Shown one piece after another: positions 1-5,971 of a DNA stretch of 12,339 bases (the first letter of the stretch is position 1; every line of letters begins with the position of its first letter). This DNA is from Gracilaria caudata. Its lineage: Eukaryota; Rhodophyta; Florideophyceae; Gracilariales; Gracilariaceae. The notes under the pieces were generated by a model. The model had not been told where the DNA came from. It was given only the letters and a program-made list of their open reading frames with translations, and did no database searches. Made by a program: the position numbers and the translations under genes. The stretch lies in NCBI GenBank assembly GCA_030374735.1, contig JASCIV010000783.1, positions 1 through 12,339 of the forward strand, in the 5' to 3' direction.

Positions 1-983
1 CCCCGGTGTGGATGATGCGTCAGGCTGGGCGGTACATGAAGGTATACCAAGAGCTAGCCAAGAAGCATCCAAGTTTCCGTGAGAGATCTGAGATACCCGA
101 GCTCTCAATTGAGATCTCCCTACAGCCGTGGCGCGCATTCAGGCCGGACGGCGTCATTTTGTTTTCCGATATTCTTACACCACTGCCGGGAATGGGTGTG
201 CCATTCGACATTCCGGATCGCGGCCCGGTCATTGACCCTCCGCTACGAACGAAGGAACAGATCGACGCCGTGCATGAAATTGATTGCGAGAAGACTGCCC
301 CTTTTGTTAGGGAAACTCTGCAAGCCTTGAGAAAAGAGGTAGATGGCCAAGCGGCTGTGCTTGGCTTTGTAGGCGCGCCATATACCCTTGCAACGTATTG
401 TATTGAGGGGGGTTCGTCAAAGAGCTACACCACTATCAAGAAAATGGCGTACACAGAGCCGCAATTATTGCATACTCTTCTCTCCAAGTTTGCTGATAAC
501 ATTGCAAAGTATTGCATCTTTCAGATCGAGTCTGGCGCTCAAGTTGTACAAATGTTTGATTCCTGGGCAGGGCAACTTGCCCCAATGGACTACGAGGTCT
601 TTGCGGCTCCCTATCAGAAGCAAGTGGTGGACACAGTTAAAAAGGCACATCCAGATGTGCCCTTCATTTTGTATATCTCGCAGGGCGGTACTTTGTTGGA
701 ACGTATGGCGGCTACGGGAGTTGATATTGTTTCCGTGGATTGGACAGTTGACATGGCCGACGCGAGGAAGAGATTGGGGGATGATGTCATGGTGCAGGGC
801 AATCTAGACTCCGCCGTCTTACTGGGATCTAAAGAGCTAATTAAGGAGAGAACTTTAGATGTCATTCGTAAGGCTGGGCGGACTGGACATATAATGAACC
901 TTGGTCATGGCGTTTATCCGACAACACCGGAAGAGAATGTGGCGTGCTTCTTTAAGACTGTCCAGGAGTTCTCATGGGATTAA
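1..983 (+). CDS. hemE: Uroporphyrinogen decarboxylase, plastid type (5' partial)
   Basis: This enzyme removes four acetate carboxyl groups from uroporphyrinogen III to give coproporphyrinogen III, on the shared route to heme and chlorophyll; in algae it normally acts in the plastid. The frame is open from base 3, and the first visible residues P-V-W-M-M-R-Q-A-G-R-Y are the family's conserved N-terminal substrate-binding motif, so the true start and any transit peptide lie upstream of the window. Counting the first Val (base 6) as 1, the family's key residues are visible: Arg5 and Arg9, Asp55 in FSDIL, Tyr131 in TYCIEGG, Ser186 in FDSWAGQL and His301 in NLGHGV. The stop is TAA at 981-983. About 326 residues are present, nearly the full catalytic domain. 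FSDILTPLP and the GAPYTLATY/EGGSS stretch fit the cyanobacterial/plastid subtype better than the animal one, from remembered family patterns. No intron is seen. The gene runs tail to tail with the glycosyltransferase gene. Confidence 0.96.
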   Translation, partial: PVWMMRQAGRYMKVYQELAKKHPSFRERSEIPELSIEISLQPWRAFRPDGVILFSDILTPLPGMGVPFDIPDRGPVIDPPLRTKEQIDAVHEIDCEKTAPFVRETLQALRKEVDGQAAVLGFVGAPYTLATYCIEGGSSKSYTTIKKMAYTEPQLLHTLLSKFADNIAKYCIFQIESGAQVVQMFDSWAGQLAPMDYEVFAAPYQKQVVDTVKKAHPDVPFILYISQGGTLLERMAATGVDIVSVDWTVDMADARKRLGDDVMVQGNLDSAVLLGSKELIKERTLDVIRKAGRTGHIMNLGHGVYPTTPEENVACFFKTVQEFSWD

Positions 984-1242
984 ACGAACGTGTCTGTTGC
1001 TCTTGTAGAGAACACTTACGCTAAAGTTTTATATTAATTTCTGATTTGATTCTCATGAGAGAGTTCGGTATCTTGAGGATGCACGATATTCGGTAGCACT
1101 CTGCGGCGGCACTCATTGCACCTTCCAAATCCTTTAATGATAGTCGCCAAAGAAAGCCACTTGTGATTGTCATTCCCACTTTTGCTTTTCACACTGGCAT
1201 AGCTCATGCCATGACAAATTCTTCATTTCGAAAACAAGCCCA
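984..1242. other. Convergent 3' intergenic region with a 6-bp hairpin
   Basis: This gap separates the 3' ends of two convergent genes, so it should hold both 3' UTRs and polyadenylation sites. No canonical AATAAA was found for either gene. The one structured element is a perfect 6-bp inverted repeat, TGGCAT/ATGCCA, at 1195-1200 and 1206-1211 with a 5-base loop. It lies 32 bases past the stop codon of the minus-strand gene. No coding frame here is convincing. Confidence 0.5.
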
Positions 1243-2562
1243 TCATGTGTTGTTCGAAGAACTTGACGAAATAATACGACCATCCCAGTCCACAACGATG
1301 AGGGGGTCATCAGGCATTACGAATTGTTCCTCATTCCCACGGAATATCGGGAAATCTGTTTTTGGCTTCTTCTTAGAGTAGTGTAGTCCTGCTTCTCTCC
1401 AGTTTGCGGCCAAGGTAGATCCGTCAGGAAGATTCGCAGTGACCGTGTAGTATCCCTTTTCATCCACGAATTTGATCCACCATTGGCTCCACATTGTTGG
1501 CGCAAAACCGTTTACTTCTTGACTCTTGTACCAGTCCGTAGTCATGAGACCCTTCACATATGGTTTTTCGTCGCGGGAACGCTTCTCCTCAAACCAGTTT
1601 CTGAACTCTACCCATTGATCTCGTTGAGGAGCAAATCCCCAGGTCCCGAGCAGTTTGTACTTGAAGACCGTGTGCTCCCCTGGGATCTTCAATGGTCCGC
1701 TTGCCTTGCCTTTGATTTGTTTTGGTCGAAGAGTAGGTCTCTGCAGTGTGAATGCTCCAACGTCTGCATCTTGCGCGTATGCTGCTCTGGCGACACGGAG
1801 CCACTGATAGAAAGCCGGTGACACTTCGAGATCGTCTTCAAGAATAACTGCAAACTCTGTAGTTTCTTCGGTGATATTCCAGGTGTATATCCACTGCTGG
1901 TACAGACCTGCATTGACTGCTCGTTTGTGAATAACTTTTGTGCCAAACTTCCATTCAACTTCTCGGCTGGCCTGCAGTACGCCTTCGTGAATACTACCCT
2001 CCTTTGGTCTATCAATCCAGATATCCAAGTCAACGTGATCCTCACCGTAGTTTGCGAGTTCCAGAGATTTCAACAATCGACGAAGAGATTTTTCTCGATC
2101 CATTGTGATGACAATCATACGAGCAATGGGTTCCTCAGCCGCATCAAAGTTTGGAGACTTGGTCACTTCATCGTCTATTTTGGGGGTAACGAGGCTCATA
2201 TCCTTCTCCTTTTTCTCCGTCGCGGCAGATTTTGGCACAAAAGCCTCGCTCTCGGAAACTAGAACAGCTGGGTAGTCATACACACTAAGAGACTTGACTG
2301 GTGGAACTAAGGAATGTGAATGCGTTTCGGAATGAGACTGGGGGAGAGAAAAGATACCCAAAAACGTATTCAGAGCCATGATCGACAGGGATGCAAACAA
2401 GAAAAAGATTATTACACGTGAAATCATAAGCGAGCTAGAAGTTGGTAGACTACTTCCTCTTTCCTTCGAGGTCTTGGTAGTGAATGCGTTGATTACAGAG
2501 TCCGACAGACGTGACATTCGCAGTCGTATCGATGAAGGCGGATGGCCTTTTTGAGTCGCCAT
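1243..2562 (-). CDS. GT-A-fold glycosyltransferase resembling GnT-I, type II Golgi membrane protein
   Basis: Probably a Golgi enzyme that transfers a sugar from a nucleotide sugar to a glycan acceptor; donor and acceptor cannot be read from sequence. The 439-residue protein has a basic, Ser-rich N-terminus, one hydrophobic signal anchor at about 47-72, a low-complexity stem to about 140, then a catalytic domain. The domain opens with RMIVITMDR at 148-156, a typical GT-A beta strand and loop. It carries LEDDLEVSP at 241-249, matching the metal-binding EDD motif of N-acetylglucosaminyltransferase I and POMGNT1. Trp-rich C-terminal motifs follow (TTDWY 341-345, WSQWW 358-362). The ATG at 2562 is chosen because the frame extends upstream to a stop at 2698-2700 with no other ATG, only a TTG at 2595. 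No intron is seen. GT13-like membership is inferred from the EDD motif and overall pattern; a related GT family of algae and protists is possible. Confidence 0.85.
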   Translation of the reverse strand: MATQKGHPPSSIRLRMSRLSDSVINAFTTKTSKERGSSLPTSSSLMISRVIIFFLFASLSIMALNTFLGIFSLPQSHSETHSHSLVPPVKSLSVYDYPAVLVSESEAFVPKSAATEKKEKDMSLVTPKIDDEVTKSPNFDAAEEPIARMIVITMDREKSLRRLLKSLELANYGEDHVDLDIWIDRPKEGSIHEGVLQASREVEWKFGTKVIHKRAVNAGLYQQWIYTWNITEETTEFAVILEDDLEVSPAFYQWLRVARAAYAQDADVGAFTLQRPTLRPKQIKGKASGPLKIPGEHTVFKYKLLGTWGFAPQRDQWVEFRNWFEEKRSRDEKPYVKGLMTTDWYKSQEVNGFAPTMWSQWWIKFVDEKGYYTVTANLPDGSTLAANWREAGLHYSKKKPKTDFPIFRGNEEQFVMPDDPLIVVDWDGRIISSSSSNNT

Positions 2563-3089
2563 CTTTGTACACAGATGTTTGGAATGACTTCGCAAGGTAG
2601 ACCGCAGTGATTCTGTTACTGAATTCCAGTGTCGCCGCTGTTTCAGATTCGGAGAAGCCAGTTGCTCGGTGCACCAACCGTAGCGTTCCTTGAAGAATTA
2701 AGCAAGTTAGGAAGCGGATCCGGTTATCAGTCTGGGCGTGTTTCTGACGGTCTTGCTATCCAAGGAAAAAAAACTTTAGATAAGGTTTCGATGGCATGAT
2801 GATCCTCAGCAATAGACTCAGGAAGATGATTGGGACCTCGCAGTCACCGACAGCCGGGTTCATCGACCTTCGCTGTTCTATCGTCCTTGTTGGGCCCGGT
2901 ACCTTTGTAACATGGTCTTGTCGTTTTAATTCAAAAAGCTCATTGCTGGTGCGATGTTTCCTTTCATCAGCCACGTGTGCGAACTACAGTACCGAATAGA
3001 TTAAATTTTATGACACGAATCGATGAGAAGACGAAGTCGAGATTTCTGAACTCTGTAATCCTTCATACTACCTTCGTATGACATGATGA

Positions 3090-3111
3090 TGAAGTTCATA
3101 GGCGAACTTCA
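3090..3111. repeat. Perfect 8-bp inverted repeat, 6-base loop
   Basis: TGAAGTTC at 3090-3097 is the exact reverse complement of GAACTTCA at 3104-3111, with loop ATAGGC. A second inverted repeat (3063-3081) lies just upstream, so the two could form adjacent stem-loops. Neither belongs to a coding frame. Function is unknown; it could be a regulatory palindrome or a mobile element remnant. Confidence 0.6.
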
Positions 3112-3282
3112 AACTCTTCATCAGGAATGGTTCGGCAACAGCTCTCTTCTTAAGTCCGTTTTGTGAACCCAAAGTCTCTGTAGCCCTGCCGGTGGGCAAC
3201 ATGTTTGGAGAACTCCAATCGCTGCTGAACCGCAGACTCATTCAGGCTGCAAGGAAAACGTTTTTTTGAAGCAGAAAGAATG

Positions 3283-3308
3283 TTGACAAGTCTTTCAGAC
3301 TTGACAAG
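3283..3308. repeat. Direct repeat TTGACAAG interleaved with a 6-bp inverted repeat
   Basis: TTGACAAG occurs at 3283-3290 and again at 3301-3308. Between the copies CAAGTC (3287-3292) and GACTTG (3298-3303) form a perfect inverted repeat with a 5-base loop. No known factor site is recognised. Confidence 0.5.
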
Positions 3309-3520
3309 GTTGTGTCGGATGTAGTATCTACCTCTAACGCATAGCAGCGCATTGGGAGGTAATCGAATTCTTCTTCCGAAAGGTCAGGTTCGAAACCCCC
3401 ACATAAACGCAAAGACCCTCACATCTTCAACAAAGAAGAGACACGCAACTTATGTCATACAATACATCTCGCCGCATTGTCACGGTTTCTTTTTGTAATG
3501 GACGAAGACCAAACCCCATT

Positions 3521-4408
3521 CTAAAAGAAAAACAAAGACCGCCTTCTGCTCATCCATTCCATGAACAATAACGCAAACGTAAGCAGTAACACCAGTGTCG
3601 CCAACCCATACTTCAAAATTGGTCGTTGTTGCTTCATTTTCCTCAGCTCCCGATTCCCCCGCTCAGCGTGAACGGTGGCTTCCACGGCAAGATTATACAA
3701 CGTTTCGATTTCTCTGGCTTGTTCCAACACTTTTGTTGCGAAAACGTGATTCAAGTTGGCAATTTCAAACACAGTTCTTTCTGCTTCTTTAACTCTCTCC
3801 CTGGTTTCTACCAGTTCACTTACCAGTGTGGCGTTCTCTCGAGCAAACTGCTGCTCCAACGGCGCAATTTGGTCAATATCCTCTTCTTCTGTTCTTCTTC
3901 TCTCGCGGGCCATTTCCTGCGCTATGATCGGGTTGTACTGTACTTTGGCACGTTCCTTAGCGGCAATAGCCTCCTTGATTCGCGCGCCTCGAAGCGTCTC
4001 CGAAAGCCTGCAAACAGACTGCAAATTGTCGTTGAGAATGACAACGACGCCCAACTTGTGCGCCGGAAATGATGCACCTGGGCTTCTTCGCAGTTCCATA
4101 ACAGCTGTTTCTTTGAGCTTTTCGATCTGATTCATGGCGGTGCGCAAGAATTGTGCGACCGCCGAATCAACCTGATCTCGCTCGCCGTCCTTCATACCGC
4201 GCGCAGAGGAATCTAAGTACCGCACTTTACACTTCTCGATGAACGCTTGCATGTCGAGAATTTGAGACGTTAGTCGAATCGCAAGCTTGGTGAATGCGTG
4301 TGGTTCCACTTCGCTGCTCTGCTTCACGGGGACAGTGCCATCTTTGAGATGATGATGGGCAGCAAGCGCGGAAAGCAGCTCGCTGGTTCGATCGACGGGG
4401 AGGATCAT
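3521..4408 (-). CDS. STX18: Syntaxin-18-like Qa-SNARE, ER tail-anchored
   Basis: Syntaxin 18 (Ufe1 in yeast) is the ER Qa-SNARE that drives fusion of Golgi-derived vesicles with the ER, with partners Sec20, Use1 and Sec22. The 295-residue protein shows the expected order: helical N-terminal region (about 1-165), charged linker rich in Arg and Glu (165-205), SNARE motif (about 205-262), and one C-terminal membrane segment (about 265-284) ending in the short tail RRRSLFFF. The zero-layer glutamine is most likely Gln230 in KVLEQAREIE. The order VLEQ, EIETLYNLAVEAT, GN-EL and then the anchor is closer to syntaxin 18 than to plasma-membrane or Golgi syntaxins. The start ATG at 4406-4408 gives a normal family length, and the stop is TAG at 3521-3523. 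It is divergent from the heat-shock gene, with 835 bp between the starts. Confidence 0.9.
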   Translation of the reverse strand: MILPVDRTSELLSALAAHHHLKDGTVPVKQSSEVEPHAFTKLAIRLTSQILDMQAFIEKCKVRYLDSSARGMKDGERDQVDSAVAQFLRTAMNQIEKLKETAVMELRRSPGASFPAHKLGVVVILNDNLQSVCRLSETLRGARIKEAIAAKERAKVQYNPIIAQEMARERRRTEEEDIDQIAPLEQQFARENATLVSELVETRERVKEAERTVFEIANLNHVFATKVLEQAREIETLYNLAVEATVHAERGNRELRKMKQQRPILKYGLATLVLLLTFALLFMEWMSRRRSLFFF

Positions 4409-4937
4409 GGCCGGGTTGGTCGGGAAGGTCGGTGTCGCTCGAAAGACTCTGGAGTGACTGCCAGAACTGCGGTCAGCGCAAGAAGGTGCAGACGTTCAGT
4501 GCATCAAATCGCCATTATCAGCAGCTCGCAGAGGGCGTGTTGTTATGACAACCAAAGCACAAGCCTTTTGTCGTAGACGCCGAATGTGCTCATGGAGTTC
4601 GAGCGGGCTTCGGTATCCTATCTCTCGCATGCATGCTCACGGCACGGCGTTTTGCCCGTGATCAGTGAGGGGATATTCAGGATCGATTGCTAGTTGCTGC
4701 TGGACCAGCATTGCTGGACCAGCGCTGAATTTTGGCATTAGATTTGGAAACATCATAAACGAGAATCACAGCTCATGCAGCTACAAAGGGTACACTCTTA
4801 CCTTCATTATTAGCGACAACCTACTTGGACTTTGAGGTCTCCATGTATCTTCTTGAAGGAGCGAGCTCAAGGACGCGCAGCTCCTGTGGTCCACTGCGCT
4901 GCTTCTCAACCTTCGCGGTATAATGAAGAAGAGTGCA
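4409..4937. other. Upstream region of the syntaxin gene, left part of a divergent intergenic region
   Basis: This 529-bp stretch lies upstream of the minus-strand syntaxin gene and farther upstream of the plus-strand heat-shock gene. No coding frame is supported and no TATA box was recognised for the syntaxin gene. The notable element is a pair of tandem palindromes at 4698-4724. A GC-rich inverted segment (CACGG... and CCCGTG) lies around 4638-4661. Confidence 0.45.
4698..4724. repeat. Two tandem palindromes TGCTGGACCAGC(A), 14-base period
   Basis: TGCTGGACCAGCA at 4698-4710 is a perfect odd-length palindrome around a central A. It repeats as TGCTGGACCAGC at 4712-4723, 14 bases later, where only the last base of the 13-mer differs. 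Two adjacent twofold-symmetric sites fit tandem binding of a dimeric transcription factor. They lie about 290 bp upstream of the syntaxin start and 520 bp upstream of the heat-shock start. No named factor is recognised. Confidence 0.6.
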
Positions 4938-4955
4938 GAATGTTCTCGAAACTTC
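4938..4955 (+). promoter_or_regulatory. Perfect four-unit heat-shock element
   Basis: GAAtgTTCtcGAAacTTC gives four alternating nGAAn units at exact 5-base steps (4938, 4943, 4948, 4953). This is the known binding pattern for trimeric heat-shock factor. A further TTCGAA at 4961-4966 lies just downstream. The element is about 155 bp upstream of the TATA box and about 290 bp upstream of the small heat-shock protein start, so heat-inducible control of that gene is a strong inference. Confidence 0.85.
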
Positions 4956-5019
4956 TTTCCTTCGAAATTTTTCTATGCGAACCTTCCCTATCGCAAGAAG
5001 CGACCTTCGTATGACTCCA

Positions 5020-5042
5020 GACCCTTCTGGAGTCTTCTAGTC
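5020..5042 (+). promoter_or_regulatory. Imperfect heat-shock element, TATA-proximal
   Basis: Units GAC, TTC, GAG, TTC and GTC start at 5020, 5025, 5030, 5035 and 5040, keeping exact 5-base phasing. Two units are perfect (both TTC) and three carry one mismatch. It lies about 70 bp upstream of the TATA box. This is a weaker second site for heat-shock factor. Confidence 0.5.
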
Positions 5043-5110
5043 CTGGGGTTTTGTTCCGCAAAGTTCTTCCATCTTTTCTAAAGGAGCTTCGACCTCCTCT
5101 GTCACATCTC

Positions 5111-5118
5111 TATATAAA
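5111..5118 (+). promoter_or_regulatory. TATA box of the small heat-shock gene
   Basis: TATATAAA is a near-perfect TATA box. It lies 125 bp before the ATG, leaving room for a start site near 5140-5150 and a 5' UTR of about 95-105 bases. That leader is rich in C and A and has few G, as in many heat-shock mRNAs. Confidence 0.75.
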
Positions 5119-5243
5119 CGCCGCAGCAGCTCTTTTCTTCTGACATTCCTTCCCCTCACAGACAAACAACTTGCCACTCAACATTTTACACCCACACCAC
5201 ATTCGACATTCATTCAAAGTTTCTTCAACTATTCATCCAACAA

Positions 5244-5738
5244 ATGGCTCTTTCATTCTCAAGGACTTTCGACCCCTTCTTTCCATTCACATCATCTCAC
5301 AGAGAACTTCGTAATCTTTGTCGGTTTGCCGATTCAATGGAACAAGCCTTTGCCCGTTCGGAAGCTATTGAACACTATACCCCCAACTACCGTTTCCACC
5401 GAGGATCAGACGACCTGCGTCTCGAAGTTGAACTTCCTGGTGTCGCCAAGGAACACATCGAGATAGAGTTACATGGAGTCAATCTATCCGTAACGGCTCG
5501 ACGTTTCAAAACACAAAACGCTACCACTCCGACAGAAAAGGACGGAGATGAGCAAGGGAACAATGAAGATGCCAACACGGTCAATAACAATTCTGTGAGC
5601 CATGTCTATAAACTGCGATTTAACGTTGGCAACAAGGTTGACGAGGGCAACATAAAAGCTGAGCACAAGAATGGCGTGCTGAACTTGGTCGTACCTTTCA
5701 AGGGAGAAAGCGGTGTTCGTAAGATTGAAATCTCTTAG
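5244..5738 (+). CDS. HSP20: Small heat-shock protein (Hsp20 / alpha-crystallin family)
   Basis: This is an ATP-independent chaperone that forms oligomers and holds unfolding proteins. With no obvious targeting peptide it is probably cytosolic. The 164-residue protein has a short N-terminal arm with FDPFFPF at 9-15, an alpha-crystallin domain at about 47-152 (LPGVAKEHIEIEL 64-76; the signature AEHKNGVLNLVVP 139-151) and a C-terminal IxI motif, Ile161-Glu-Ile163, which docks between subunits. The ATG at 5244 follows AACAA and is the first Met of the frame; the stop is TAG at 5736-5738. An oddity is an acidic, Asn-rich, low-complexity stretch at about 90-117, inside the domain where the dimer-forming beta6 loop usually lies. 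Two heat-shock elements and a TATA box precede it, and it is divergent from the syntaxin gene. Confidence 0.95.
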   Translation: MALSFSRTFDPFFPFTSSHRELRNLCRFADSMEQAFARSEAIEHYTPNYRFHRGSDDLRLEVELPGVAKEHIEIELHGVNLSVTARRFKTQNATTPTEKDGDEQGNNEDANTVNNNSVSHVYKLRFNVGNKVDEGNIKAEHKNGVLNLVVPFKGESGVRKIEIS

Positions 5739-5776
5739 AGTTAAATTGGTCGATGCGATATAACGATTTGTAGTCG

Positions 5777-5804
5777 AAAGGCTCTGCAAACCTTTGCAGC
5801 CTTT
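5777..5804 (+). repeat. Stem-loop in the heat-shock gene 3' UTR
   Basis: CTGCAAA at 5784-5790 and TTTGCAG at 5793-5799 form a perfect 7-bp inverted repeat with only 2 bases between. After a 2-base bulge (5782-5783), AAAGG at 5777-5781 pairs with CCTTT at 5800-5804, giving 12 paired positions. It lies about 40 bases past the stop codon. It may affect mRNA stability or 3' processing. Confidence 0.6.
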
Positions 5805-5868
5805 TAGTCTATTTGTAAAGAAAGATATTGAGCGAGTACCTTCCTTCTGTACCTTTCGCCTTTAAACG

Positions 5869-5895
5869 CCAGATTCAGTCTTAGACAGAATCTGG
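5869..5895 (+). repeat. Strong stem-loop downstream of the heat-shock gene
   Basis: CCAGATTC (5869-5876) pairs perfectly with GAATCTGG (5888-5895). Inside, after one A-A mismatch, GTC (5878-5880) pairs with GAC (5884-5886) around the loop TTA. That makes 11 of 12 positions paired in 27 bases. It lies about 40 bases before the AATAAA, so it is probably transcribed in the 3' UTR. Confidence 0.65.
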
Positions 5896-5933
5896 AGTAT
5901 CGGACATGCCTTGCATGCAGAGCATTAACTTCT

Positions 5934-5939
5934 AATAAA
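5934..5939 (+). promoter_or_regulatory. Candidate polyadenylation signal AATAAA
   Basis: A canonical AATAAA lies about 195 bases past the stop of the small heat-shock gene and just before the end of the convergent NB-ARC relic. It is the only canonical signal noticed downstream of the gene. Whether it is used is not known. Confidence 0.5.
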
Positions 5940-5971
5940 TACCTTAAAAGGAAAGGAATGTTGAGGTTCTC

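Larger units (their letters stand above)
2563..3520. other. 958-bp intergenic region with several short inverted repeats, no gene seen
   Basis: This lies between two minus-strand genes. It should contain the promoter of the glycosyltransferase gene on its left and the 3' end of the syntaxin gene on its right. No convincing coding frame was found; the longest open frames (about 70 codons) have no recognisable motif. No clear TATA box was seen upstream of 2562. Short inverted repeats cluster at 3063-3303: TCATAC/GTATGA (3063-3068, 3076-3081), TGAAGTTC/GAACTTCA (3090-3111), TTGGAG/CTCCAA (3205-3218) and CAAGTC/GACTTG (3287-3303). A GGTTCGAAACC stretch at 3387-3397 resembles a tRNA B box, but no tRNA folds around it. 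Confidence 0.5.

Noticed and set aside
388..807. 139-codon plus-strand frame inside the decarboxylase gene, and similar overlapping frames in other genes
   Set aside because: These are alternative-frame shadows of strongly conserved coding sequence with no motifs of their own.
2563..2595. Upstream TTG start for the glycosyltransferase adding 11 residues
   Set aside because: Eukaryotic genes rarely start at TTG, and the ATG at 2562 already gives a complete type II anchor and stem.
3340..3403. tRNA-like pattern: A-box-like AGCGCATTGGG and exact B-box GGTTCGAAACC at 3387-3397, with a near anticodon arm at 3363-3379
   Set aside because: The T stem pairs only 2 of 5 positions, no D arm or acceptor stem forms, and position 37 would be C. 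Even allowing for an intron I could not fold a tRNA; a chance match or old relic is more likely.
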